From Neobacillus niacini (GTDB lineage: Bacteria; Bacillota; Bacilli; Bacillales; Cytobacillaceae): DNA of 64,000 nt. The translations under genes and the position numbers were made by a program. How positions within the stretch are numbered: position 1 is the first letter of the stretch; each line of letters starts with the position of its first letter. Shown here one piece after another: positions 8,437-17,330 of this stretch. The notes below the pieces were generated by a model. It ran no database searches and had not been told where the DNA came from. It saw only the letters and a list, made by a program, of their open reading frames with translations. The DNA lies in contig NZ_JAMBOX010000018.1 in the NCBI RefSeq assembly GCF_023715785.1, positions 36,201 to 100,200 on the forward strand. The letters are read 5' to 3'.

Positions 8437-10848
8437 TTACATCAGGATAAACGGGTTAACATCAACCGAAACCAACAGGCCGTTTTTTGCTTCTTTCTGA
8501 TACTGGTCCAGAATCGTCTTTAACGTTCTGGTCAGGTTCGGTTCCCGTTTGTATTTTATCAGACATTGATAGCGGTATCTATTATTTATCCTTGCAATTG
8601 GCGATACGGCGGGCCCTAAGATCACCGCCTCATTTGACAGCTGTGAGCGCACATAGTTTGTGATCTTTTCCGTTGCGGATACCACAGTCAGCAGCTGCTC
8701 ATGGCTAACAGTAATTAGTGATAAATAATAAAATGGAGGGTAATGGTGCATCCTCCGGACCAGCATTTCTCGCTGGTAAAACTGATCGAAATCCTGGTGC
8801 CCAGCAAGTTCAATGCTGTAGTGCTCGGGGGTATAGGTTTGAATGATGACCTCCCCCGGCAGTTGATGGCGTCCAGCCCTGCCGCTTACCTGCGTCAATA
8901 ATTGAAAGGTTTTTTCAGACGAACGAAAGTCCGGAAGATGAAGCATCGTATCAGCCGATAACACTCCAACTAGCGTGATATTGGGGAAATCGAGGCCTTT
9001 GGCAATCATTTGCGTTCCTAATAATATATCGGCTTTCCCTTCCTGAAACTCCTTTAACAGCCGCTCATGTGCCCCTTTCCGGCCTGTCGTATCGACATCC
9101 ATACGTATTACTCTTGCCTCGGGAAGAATTTTCCCCAGCTCGTCTTCCACCTTTTGCGTGCCTGTGCCAAAATAACGGATATATTCACTTGAACACTCGG
9201 GACAGACTTTTGGCACGATTGTTTCGTACCCGCAATAATGGCATTTCATCTGTACTCCGGCGCGATGATAGGTGAGGGAAATATCACAGTTTGGGCAATT
9301 TACCACATAGCCGCAATCGCGGCACATCACGAACGACGAGTGGCCACGTTTATTTAAAAACAACACGGTCTGCTGCTTTTTGGCAATCCTGTCTTGCAGC
9401 AATTCAAACAATTTTCTGGAAAACATCGAGCGGTTTCCCGCTCTTAGTTCCTCCCGCATGTCGATAATTTCTACTGCGGGGAGGGGCTGATTGTTCATCC
9501 TCGTAGGCAGCGTCAATAAATGATAAACATTTTTCTGCGCTCTGGCAAAGGACTCCAGCGATGGCGTGGCGCTGCCAAGCACAACCGGGCAGTTATTGGT
9601 TTGGGCCCTTCTGATTGCCACATCGCGGGCGTGATAGCGCGGCATATCCTCCTGCTTATAGCTTGTTTCATGTTCTTCATCAATAATAATGATGCCAATA
9701 TTTTCAAACGGCGCGAAAATAGCTGACCTGGCCCCCACCGCAACCTTGACCTCTTTGCGCTGAATTTTCCGCCATTCGTCATATTTTTCTCCGGCCGATA
9801 ACCCACTGTGCAGGACTGCCACCAAATCGCCGAATCTGCCCTTAAACCTGTTCACCATTTGCGGTGTTAATGAAATTTCCGGAACCAGTACAATCGCTTC
9901 TTTTCCTTTGTCAATGACTTCCTGGATCGATTGCAGATAGATTTCAGTTTTTCCGCTTCCGGTTACCCCGTATAGCAAAAATACTTCGTGTTCATTTTTT
10001 TCAATGGCAGTCAGGATTGGTTTGATTGCTGTCGTTTGGGCATTCGTTAATGGCAGAGGAATGGTTCTTTCAAAGGATCGGTGCTCGAAAGGATCCCTGT
10101 AGATTTCCATATCAAACTCAGCAACGAGCTGTTTAGACGCGAGTGCCTTCACAACTGCTGATGACACCTTTAATTCGGCGGTTAACTGCTTTAATTCAAT
10201 GGGCTGATTATGGTCTAAAAAAAATCTTAGAATTTGTTTTTGTTTCTCAGCGTTAGCGGGCAACCCTTCCAGTTCCTTTTTTATTTCTTCGGGGCTAACA
10301 ACCGGTTTAACGAATTTGACCTGTTTTTTCCTAACCTTGTCTTTTACCAAGTAGATCACTTCAAGCAGTCCTGCCGCCGCCTCCCGCTGCAGCAGCGGCA
10401 CAATATTATGTTCTAATGCCATCGTCCAGTCTAGCATTTGCCCTGTTTCAAAATAGCCCCTTAGTTGCACAGGCAATTGTTCAGGCTCTACCCCGGCAGC
10501 CAGCCGCACCTTTTTTTCATACTTTGCCTTTAGGGCAGCCGGAAGCATTGCCTGGTAAGCGAAGATTTTAAAACAAAGCGTTTTGTCAGTCAGCCAATCA
10601 CCAAGTTCAAGTAATTCCCGATTTAAAACTGGCTCAATGTCCATTGGCTCAATAATTTCCCTAAGCTGTTTAATTTCGGATTCTACTTTAATGCCGGTCA
10701 CAAATCCTTGAATGTTTCTTGGTCCAAAAGGAACAATCACTCTCATGCCCGGCTGAATGACATCCTGCCATTTTTCTGGAATCAAATAGTCGTATGACTT
10801 ATCCGTTTGTTTTGTCGGTACATCCACAACCACACTGGCAATTTTCAT
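8437..10848 (-). CDS. priA: Primosomal replication-restart helicase PriA
   Basis: The 803-residue protein reloads the replisome at stalled forks. It has an N-terminal DNA-binding domain, a superfamily 2 helicase core with Walker A GVTGSGKTE (about 294-302) and a DEEH box, and a cysteine-rich zinc module of CxxC pairs (CRDCGYVVNCPNC, CHYC, CPEC) before the helicase C domain. The start ATG overlaps the coaBC stop by 1 nt (TAATG). Confidence 0.97.
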   Translation of the reverse strand: MKIASVVVDVPTKQTDKSYDYLIPEKWQDVIQPGMRVIVPFGPRNIQGFVTGIKVESEIKQLREIIEPMDIEPVLNRELLELGDWLTDKTLCFKIFAYQAMLPAALKAKYEKKVRLAAGVEPEQLPVQLRGYFETGQMLDWTMALEHNIVPLLQREAAAGLLEVIYLVKDKVRKKQVKFVKPVVSPEEIKKELEGLPANAEKQKQILRFFLDHNQPIELKQLTAELKVSSAVVKALASKQLVAEFDMEIYRDPFEHRSFERTIPLPLTNAQTTAIKPILTAIEKNEHEVFLLYGVTGSGKTEIYLQSIQEVIDKGKEAIVLVPEISLTPQMVNRFKGRFGDLVAVLHSGLSAGEKYDEWRKIQRKEVKVAVGARSAIFAPFENIGIIIIDEEHETSYKQEDMPRYHARDVAIRRAQTNNCPVVLGSATPSLESFARAQKNVYHLLTLPTRMNNQPLPAVEIIDMREELRAGNRSMFSRKLFELLQDRIAKKQQTVLFLNKRGHSSFVMCRDCGYVVNCPNCDISLTYHRAGVQMKCHYCGYETIVPKVCPECSSEYIRYFGTGTQKVEDELGKILPEARVIRMDVDTTGRKGAHERLLKEFQEGKADILLGTQMIAKGLDFPNITLVGVLSADTMLHLPDFRSSEKTFQLLTQVSGRAGRHQLPGEVIIQTYTPEHYSIELAGHQDFDQFYQREMLVRRMHHYPPFYYLSLITVSHEQLLTVVSATEKITNYVRSQLSNEAVILGPAVSPIARINNRYRYQCLIKYKREPNLTRTLKTILDQYQKEAKNGLLVSVDVNPFILM

Positions 10849-12059
10849 TAGTTATTCATATCCTTCAATAGTGCTTCAATTTCCTCGATGATTTTTCCAG
10901 CAACTGCCGCTTTTGACATTAATGGTAATACAACACTTGAACCATTCCGTTTAAACATCGTCACAATATTTGTATCCGTGCCAAATCCCGCCCCGTCAGC
11001 TTTGACATTGTTGGCGACAATCATATCGGCATTTTTCGCAGATAGCTTCTTCCTGGCGTAATCGTCGACATCGTTCGTTTCAGCCGCAAATCCGATTAAC
11101 AGTTGATGTTCCTTACGTTTACCGAGCTCAAACAAAATATCCTTTGTTCTTTCTAGCTCAAGGATTGCATCGCCTGTCTGTTTCTTTACTTTATGGTCAT
11201 GAACCATTTTCGGGCGGTAGTCCGCCACGGCAGCTGTTTTAATGACAACATCCGCTTCGCTAAAATGTTCCAGGACAGCCTGATACATCTCTTCAGCGCT
11301 TTCCACTTTGACAAGTTCAACTCCAGCAGGAACCTGAAGACTAACGGGTCCTGAAACCAGGATAACTCGGGCGCCTTGTTTCTTGGCTTCCTCTGCCAAC
11401 GCATATCCCATTTTTCCACTTGAATGATTTGAAATAAACCGGACTGGGTCAATTTTTTCCCTTGTTGGCCCCGCGGTAAGCAAAACCGTTTTTCCGACTA
11501 GCCGTTTTGCTTCCCTTCCTGCGAAATATGCCTGGATTGTCGAAACGATTTTTTCAGGTTCTTCCAATCTGCCTTTGCCGACATAACCACAGGCAAGATA
11601 TCCTTCGCCCGGCTCGATAAATTGGCAGCCGTATTCTGCTAAAATCGCCAAATTTCTTTTAACAGCAGGGTGGTCATACATATGAACATTCATCGCAGGA
11701 GCAATCCACACTGGAGCGGAAGTGGCTAGAAGGGTGGTAGTAATCATATTGTCGGCAATTCCTCCCGCCAATTTTCCGATAATATTGGCTGTTGCCGGGG
11801 CAACCAAAACCAGGTCAGCCCAGTCTGCAAGATCGATATGGGCAATGACTTGCGGATTTTTTTCATCAAATGTGTCAGTATACACATCATTTCGTGATAA
11901 AGCCTGAAAGGTTAATGGGGTGACAAATTTTGCCGCGGATTCGCTCAGGACCACTTTTACATGTGCCCCCGCCTGAACAAGCTTGCTTGTCAGGGCCGCG
12001 GCCTTGTATACGGCGATTCCTCCCGTGACACATAGCAGAATTTTTTTATTGTTAATCAT
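10848..12059 (-). CDS. coaBC: Bifunctional phosphopantothenoylcysteine decarboxylase/synthetase
   Basis: The 403-residue fusion makes 4'-phosphopantetheine for coenzyme A. The N-terminal flavin domain CoaC (about 1-180) shows CVTGGIAVYKA and the APAMN motif. The C-terminal CoaB domain starts near 187 and shows TAGPTREKIDPVRFIS with the SSGKMG stretch, plus KKQT for nucleotide binding. It comes after the rpoZ terminator, so it needs its own promoter in 12060-12275. A candidate -10 CATAAT lies about 40 nt upstream with a poor -35. Confidence 0.97.
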   Translation of the reverse strand: MINNKKILLCVTGGIAVYKAAALTSKLVQAGAHVKVVLSESAAKFVTPLTFQALSRNDVYTDTFDEKNPQVIAHIDLADWADLVLVAPATANIIGKLAGGIADNMITTTLLATSAPVWIAPAMNVHMYDHPAVKRNLAILAEYGCQFIEPGEGYLACGYVGKGRLEEPEKIVSTIQAYFAGREAKRLVGKTVLLTAGPTREKIDPVRFISNHSSGKMGYALAEEAKKQGARVILVSGPVSLQVPAGVELVKVESAEEMYQAVLEHFSEADVVIKTAAVADYRPKMVHDHKVKKQTGDAILELERTKDILFELGKRKEHQLLIGFAAETNDVDDYARKKLSAKNADMIVANNVKADGAGFGTDTNIVTMFKRNGSSVVLPLMSKAAVAGKIIEEIEALLKDMNN

Positions 12060-12275
12060 GGTTATCCCCCGCTCTCGATACAGTTTCTCTTCCTTCTATT
12101 ATGCTGGAATAGCAACATTTTTTCACGTTTTTCCTTCTAATTATCGACAGATTTCTTCATTCAACAGAAGGCGGTGTGATCAGAGCCGCGCTACCCTACA
12201 TTCATTTGACAAAATGTATATCTCCACTCAGGTTTGTCTGAACTACTAAAAATATGCGGCGCTCCGCCCCTGCAC

Positions 12276-12320
12276 AAAAAAAAGGCTGACAGTAAAGGAA
12301 TTATCCTTTATTGTCAGACC
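12276..12320 (-). terminator. Intrinsic terminator after rpoZ
   Basis: On the minus strand a 16-bp, nearly perfect stem is followed by eight T residues. It separates the yloC-remA-gmk-rpoZ unit from coaBC. The rest of the gap (12060-12275) shows no gene. Confidence 0.92.
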
Positions 12321-12334
12321 TTTCTATCAATTAA

Positions 12335-12553
12335 TTATTCGGATGGGCTATCCGCTTTTTTGGCAATTCGGTAGGTCAACTCGCCGCTATAGATTTCTTC
12401 AAGTGCCTTTCCAACATGCTTATGGGAAACATATTTCGGCAGTCTTTCATCTTTTATCTGCGACATGACGCGGGCTCGCTTGGCTGCCACAGAAACTAGT
12501 GAATATTTTGAGTCAATTTTTTCAAGTAATGAATCAATAGAAGGATATAGCAT
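12335..12553 (-). CDS. rpoZ: RNA polymerase omega subunit
   Basis: The 72-residue omega protein starts MLYPSIDSL and contains the conserved KYSLVSVAAKRAR and HKHVGKALEEI segments. It stabilises RNA polymerase assembly. A TTG 9 nt upstream is in frame, but GGAGG is 9 nt before the ATG at 12553, and family alignment supports that start. It follows gmk by 1 nt, the standard gmk-rpoZ pair. Confidence 0.95.
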   Translation of the reverse strand: MLYPSIDSLLEKIDSKYSLVSVAAKRARVMSQIKDERLPKYVSHKHVGKALEEIYSGELTYRIAKKADSPSE

Positions 12554-12554
12554 A

Positions 12555-13169
12555 TTAGTCAACCTCCAACAATTTTTTATAGCGATGTTCTACTCGAACC
12601 CGGCGGCAATGCTCCGCTGTTACAATCGATTTTATTCGATCGCAGGCTCGCTCAACCTGATCGTTCTCCACCACGTAATCATATAATTCCATCATTTCAA
12701 TTTCTTCACGTGCCGTCAACATCCGGTTTTGGATGATATCCTCTGTTTCAGTACCTCGGGTTACAATCCGATTTTTTAGTTCGGAAAGGCTCGGCGGCAT
12801 AAGGAAGATAAATAAGCCCTCTGGGAATTTTTCGCGAACCTGACGGGCACCCTTTACCTCAATTTCAAGAAAAACATCCTTGCCGCTGTCCAGGGTTTCG
12901 CGGACATAATCCACCGGCGTTCCGTAATAGTTGCCGACAAATTCAGCATATTCTAGCAGCTTATCATTCCGGATCAATTCCTCAAATTCTTCCCTTGTCC
13001 TAAAAAAGTAATCGACCCCATCCACTTCACCGGCGCGCGGCTTTCTTGTCGTAACAGAAATCGAATATTCAAATGCCGTATCGGGCTGCGAAAAAATCTC
13101 TTTACGGACGGTTCCTTTACCGACCCCCGATGGTCCTGACAATACAATCAGCAATCCTTTTTCTTGCAT
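12555..13169 (-). CDS. gmk: Guanylate kinase
   Basis: The 204-residue enzyme phosphorylates GMP to GDP. The P-loop SGPSGVGKGT is at 11-20, and the GMP-binding TTRKPRAGEVDGVDYFF region is near 41-57. It lies between remA and rpoZ, the usual Bacillus order, and is 12 nt after remA. Confidence 0.97.
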   Translation of the reverse strand: MQEKGLLIVLSGPSGVGKGTVRKEIFSQPDTAFEYSISVTTRKPRAGEVDGVDYFFRTREEFEELIRNDKLLEYAEFVGNYYGTPVDYVRETLDSGKDVFLEIEVKGARQVREKFPEGLFIFLMPPSLSELKNRIVTRGTETEDIIQNRMLTAREEIEMMELYDYVVENDQVERACDRIKSIVTAEHCRRVRVEHRYKKLLEVD

Positions 13170-13181
13170 GCTTATTAAATC

Positions 13182-13445
13182 CTACCCTTCATCAATAGTG
13201 TCCTCGCGATCCGTCAAGCGATGGGCAACCGTTTCCGGCTGTACCGCGGACAGGATGACATGGTCTGAGTCCATGACAATCACCGCGCGAGTCCGCCTGC
13301 CATATGTAGCATCAATTAGTGACCCTCGATCTCTGGCATCCTGGATAATTCTTTTTATCGGCGCCGACTCAGGACTAACAATTGAAATAATTCGATTAGC
13401 CGAAACAATATTGCCAAATCCAATATTAATTAACCTAATAGCCAT
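13182..13445 (-). CDS. remA: Extracellular matrix regulator RemA
   Basis: This 87-residue DNA-binding protein is nearly identical to B. subtilis RemA (YlzA): INIGFGNIVSANR, IVSPESAPIKR and ATYGRRTRAV are all present. RemA activates biofilm matrix operons and osmoprotection genes in B. subtilis. Three ATGs compete at the start (13454, 13451, 13445). I chose the last because MAIRLINIGF aligns with the B. subtilis N terminus, although its Shine-Dalgarno is weak. Confidence 0.93.
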   Translation of the reverse strand: MAIRLINIGFGNIVSANRIISIVSPESAPIKRIIQDARDRGSLIDATYGRRTRAVIVMDSDHVILSAVQPETVAHRLTDREDTIDEG

Positions 13446-13502
13446 GATCATCATCCAATCATCAATAATATATTTTGACCGTGCCGAACCTTTTCTAAAC
13501 GC

Positions 13503-14378
13503 CTATTCAATATTTTGAACCTGCTCCTTTAACTTCTCTAGCAGACTTTTTATTTCAACGACGTTTTTGGCTATGGTTGCATCATTGGCTTTTGAGCCGA
13601 TGGTGTTTGTCTCACGGTTCATTTCCTGAACAAGAAAATCAAGCTTTCGGCCGATTGCTTCGTCCTCATTGAGCGTCTGGACAAACTGCCCGATATGGCT
13701 CTTTAATCGGGTGATTTCTTCATTAATATCGGCCTTCTCGGAAAAAACAGCAACCTCCGTTACAAGTCTCGTTTCGTCCAACTGTCCATTCGCAAATTCT
13801 TGCATTCTCTTTGTCAACCGATCTTTATAGAGTTGAATCACAGCAGGGGCAAACTTTTGCAATTCTGCCAGCAAAAATTCGACTTGGGCAATGATGTCAA
13901 GTAAGTCTTTCTTTAACTCTGCCCCCTCAGCCAAACGCATCTTCTTGAGCAAGGTAACAGCTTCTTCCACTGCGGCTAGCACCAGCCCATCAAGCTGTTC
14001 ATTTTCAGCTTCACTTTCTTCAATATGTACAAGGTCAGTCCGACCCAACAAGTCTACGAGCTTTACCGGGCCTTCAATCCCGTACTTGCTTTGTGCTTGT
14101 TTAATAAATTGAAAGTATTCTTCAATTAATTTCCAGTCTACCTGCAATTTGCGGGAAACGACACCTTGTCCCTCCAAACTGATATAAACCTCTATTCTGC
14201 CGCGACGGATATGTTGGTTAAGTGATTTCTTTATTTTGTCTTCTATTTTTAACAGCTGCCTCGGCATACGGATATTGAATTCGCTAAAACGGTGATTCAC
14301 CGTTTTAATTTCCACATTGACAGTGCACGATTCGGATTCGGCCCTTGCCCTGCCGAAGCCTGTCATACTAAAAACCAT
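13503..14378 (-). CDS. yloC: YicC/YloC-type endoribonuclease
   Basis: The 291-residue protein begins MVFSMTGFGRA, the family signature, and ends with the conserved LDFLVQEMNRETNTIGSKAND segment. Members of this family are endoribonucleases involved in RNA turnover. It heads the yloC-remA-gmk-rpoZ unit, as in B. subtilis. Confidence 0.93.
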   Translation of the reverse strand: MVFSMTGFGRARAESESCTVNVEIKTVNHRFSEFNIRMPRQLLKIEDKIKKSLNQHIRRGRIEVYISLEGQGVVSRKLQVDWKLIEEYFQFIKQAQSKYGIEGPVKLVDLLGRTDLVHIEESEAENEQLDGLVLAAVEEAVTLLKKMRLAEGAELKKDLLDIIAQVEFLLAELQKFAPAVIQLYKDRLTKRMQEFANGQLDETRLVTEVAVFSEKADINEEITRLKSHIGQFVQTLNEDEAIGRKLDFLVQEMNRETNTIGSKANDATIAKNVVEIKSLLEKLKEQVQNIE

Positions 14379-14427
14379 TTATTGCACATCCATTCTATAA
14401 TAAATGTTCAGCGCTTTAATATAATGG

Positions 14428-14471
14428 AAAAAACCCAAAAAGGCAATAGATTGGATTCTATTACCTTTTGG
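14428..14471 (-). terminator. Intrinsic terminator after the calcium-type ATPase gene
   Basis: Minus-strand arms AAAAGGTAATAGA and TCTATTGCCTTTT pair over 13 bp with one G-T wobble around a six-base loop. The descending arm and downstream bases are T-rich (TTTTTGGGTTTTTT). It isolates the ATPase gene from yloC. Confidence 0.88.
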
Positions 14472-14484
14472 ATTATAACACACT

Positions 14485-17163
14485 TTATTTCGTTTTTCTT
14501 AATAAAAATGAGCCGGCCAGCAAAAAAGTTGGAATGGCGGATAACCCGACAATTAACAGCCAATCCTTGGCCGCGATCGGCAGCGTATGGAATACCGGCT
14601 GCAGCGGCGGGTAATAGATCACGACAAACATCAGCAGCAAGGAAGATATTACTGCCCAAACCAAGTATGGATTGCCGAATGGATTTCTTGATAACACTGA
14701 TTTTTCACTGCGGCAGTCAAACACATGAATCAGCTGTGCCATGACCAATGTGGCAAACGCAACCGTTTGAGCATATTCCAGCTGTGACGGGTCGTTATGA
14801 TAGACAATCATAAAGGCCATCAAGGTTACAAGCCCGATTAAGAACCCCCGGGAAAGCACCTTCCAGCCAAGTCCGCGGGAAAATACCCCCTCATTCGGAC
14901 TCCTTGGTCCCCGCTTCATTACATTTTCTTCCGGACGATCAAGTCCAAGGGCCATTGCTGGCAGTCCATCCGTCACCAAGTTTACCCAGAGGATTTGGAT
15001 CGGAACGAGCGGCAGCGGCAGTCCCAGCAGCATCGCAAACAACATCACCAAGATCTCACCAACATTGGATGCCAACAAATAACGGACAAATTTACGAATA
15101 TTTTCATAGATATTTCTGCCTTCTTTAATTGCAGCTTTAATGGTGGCAAAATTGTCATCCAATAGCACGAGCGCTGAAGCTTCTTTAGCGACATCCGTCC
15201 CGGTTATCCCCATCGCTACACCGATATCGGCCGCTTTTATTGCCGGAGCATCATTGACGCCGTCTCCGGTCATTGCGACAATATGGCCGCGATTTTGCAG
15301 GGCATTGACAATTTTCAGCTTATGCTCGGGCGATACCCTGGCGAAAACGGACACGTCCTCGACCACTTCTTCTAGGGCCGAAACAGACATTTCCGACAAT
15401 GCTTTGCCATCTAGAACTTTGCTTTTCTTCGTTAAAATCCCAAGCTGTGCGGCGATGGCTTTAGCGGTAATGATATGATCCCCGGTGATCATAACCGTTT
15501 TAATCCCAGCTTCTTTACACTCCTGGACCGCCGCCTTCACTTCCGGTCTTGGCGGATCAATCATCCCCTGGACACCGATAAAGGTCAATTTGCTCTCCGC
15601 TTCCTGCTCACTAAAAATAATTGTATTGGCCGAAATCGGCTTAAAGGCAATCGCAATTGTCCTCAGTGCCTGTGAAGCTAGATTGTCGATTGCAGTCTGG
15701 ACCTTAATTTGTGTTTCCTTATTCAAATATTGGGTCCGGCCATCCCATAGAATCGATTCGCTGATCCCCAGAATAACATCCGGGGCGCCTTTGGTGACAA
15801 TGAAATGCCGACCCTGTTTATCTTTAACATGGATGCTCATCATTTTTCGTGCTGAATCAAACGGAAATTCCTTGATGATGGTGAATTCCTCCAACAGCTT
15901 CGGCCTATTAAATCCGGCCTTCATCGCACTGACTAGCAAAGCCCCTTCTGTCGGGTCACCATCAAGTGTGTATTGGTTCTCTTTCAGGTTCAATTCTGAA
16001 TGATTGCAAAGCATGCCAAAAATGAGCATTTGCTGCAGGGCTTTTTCTTCCCGAGGCTGAACCTTTTGTTCATTTCGGTAAAAATCGCCTTGAGGCTGGT
16101 AACCGACACCATCGACAGTCCACGTTTGCCCGCCACTCCAGAGATGAGTAACTGTCATTTTGTTTTGAGTCATCGTCCCTGTTTTGTCGGAACATATTAC
16201 CGAGGCACAACCGAGCGTCTCCACAGCAGGAAGCTTGCGGACAATCGCATTTTGCTTGATCATTTTTTGCACGCCAAGCGAAAGCGCCACGGTAACAATC
16301 GCCGGCAGTCCTTCAGGTATCGCCGCCACGGCAAGCGAAACCCCAGCCAGGAACATTGTATAAATGTCGTGCCCTTGAATCACACCAACTACTACCACGA
16401 GAACCGTTAACAATAGCGCAACGGTTATTAGAATTTTCCCTAATTGGGCAAGGCGCCGCTGCAACGGGGTTTCCTGTGCTTCAGCGCTCTGCAGGAGCCC
16501 GGCAATTTGCCCCATTGCCGTCTTCATGCCTGTTGCAATCACGACACCCATTCCGCTTCCCCGGGTAACCATCGTTCCCATAAACGCGGTATTTTCCATA
16601 TCACCAATGCCTGGATTGGCTTGAGCCAACGGGTCTATATTTTTTGCAACAGGAACGGATTCTCCTGTCAACGCAGATTCCTCTATCTCCAAACTGTTAG
16701 ACTCGATAATCCGGACATCGGCGCCGATTCGGTCACCGCTCGAAAATTTCAAAATATCTCCGATGATAATTTCTTTGGAGGGAATCTTCACCCATTTTCC
16801 TTCCCTAAGCACATGAACCTGCGGCGCTGACAGCTCTTTTAAAGCCTGGAGGGATTTTTCCGCCCGCCGCTCTTGATAGAAACCGAGAATGCCATTTATA
16901 ATGACAATCGCGATAATCGCAATCGCATCAATATATTCACCCAACAGTCCTGATATTAAAGTTGCAGCAAGCAGCACCAGGACCATGAAATCTTTAAATT
17001 GGCTGAAAAATAACAGTAAGGCCGATTGCTTTTCCCCTTCTTCCAGTTCGTTTAATCCATGTTGTTTTAACCTTTGGTTAACTTCAGTTTGTGATAACCC
17101 AGCCGAAAAGTCGGTTTCTAAAGCCTTTTCTACTTGTTTTATCTCCATCTCATGGAACTTCAT
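14485..17163 (-). CDS. yloB: P2A-type cation-transporting ATPase (calcium type)
   Basis: The 892-residue P-type ATPase is full length. It has an N-terminal cation-ATPase domain, TGES (about 166) in the actuator, the phosphorylation motif CSDKTGTMTQNK, the hinge TGDGVNDAPAIKAADIGVAMG, and about ten membrane helices. It retains PEGLPA in M4, typical of calcium pumps. B. subtilis YloB is a calcium ATPase of this type. The gene diverges from rqcH and has its own terminator. Confidence 0.94.
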   Translation of the reverse strand: MKFHEMEIKQVEKALETDFSAGLSQTEVNQRLKQHGLNELEEGEKQSALLLFFSQFKDFMVLVLLAATLISGLLGEYIDAIAIIAIVIINGILGFYQERRAEKSLQALKELSAPQVHVLREGKWVKIPSKEIIIGDILKFSSGDRIGADVRIIESNSLEIEESALTGESVPVAKNIDPLAQANPGIGDMENTAFMGTMVTRGSGMGVVIATGMKTAMGQIAGLLQSAEAQETPLQRRLAQLGKILITVALLLTVLVVVVGVIQGHDIYTMFLAGVSLAVAAIPEGLPAIVTVALSLGVQKMIKQNAIVRKLPAVETLGCASVICSDKTGTMTQNKMTVTHLWSGGQTWTVDGVGYQPQGDFYRNEQKVQPREEKALQQMLIFGMLCNHSELNLKENQYTLDGDPTEGALLVSAMKAGFNRPKLLEEFTIIKEFPFDSARKMMSIHVKDKQGRHFIVTKGAPDVILGISESILWDGRTQYLNKETQIKVQTAIDNLASQALRTIAIAFKPISANTIIFSEQEAESKLTFIGVQGMIDPPRPEVKAAVQECKEAGIKTVMITGDHIITAKAIAAQLGILTKKSKVLDGKALSEMSVSALEEVVEDVSVFARVSPEHKLKIVNALQNRGHIVAMTGDGVNDAPAIKAADIGVAMGITGTDVAKEASALVLLDDNFATIKAAIKEGRNIYENIRKFVRYLLASNVGEILVMLFAMLLGLPLPLVPIQILWVNLVTDGLPAMALGLDRPEENVMKRGPRSPNEGVFSRGLGWKVLSRGFLIGLVTLMAFMIVYHNDPSQLEYAQTVAFATLVMAQLIHVFDCRSEKSVLSRNPFGNPYLVWAVISSLLLMFVVIYYPPLQPVFHTLPIAAKDWLLIVGLSAIPTFLLAGSFLLRKTK

Positions 17164-17267
17164 CCGACCATCTCACTTCCCCCTTTAAGAATTCAGACAT
17201 GCTCTAAGAAAGCTTATTCGGGGTCGTCCAAAAAAATGCTATCGGAATGGATTATTCCGGAGGTATT

Positions 17268-17298
17268 TGCGACAGAACATTATAAAGTAGGATATAAT
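17268..17298 (+). promoter_or_regulatory. Candidate sigma-A promoter for rqcH
   Basis: A TATAAT at 17293-17298 lies 32 nt before the rqcH ATG. The best -35 is TTGCGA at 17268-17273, giving a 19-bp spacer, longer than ideal. The -10 is convincing; the -35 is not. Confidence 0.45.
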
Positions 17299-17330
17299 GA
17301 AGTCATATGTATTAGTAAAGGATGTTTTCC

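Noticed and set aside
12060..12275. Small gene or riboswitch between coaBC and rpoZ
   Set aside because: No open frame with a Shine-Dalgarno and no known riboswitch motif could be read; only a weak CATAAT -10 near 12100.
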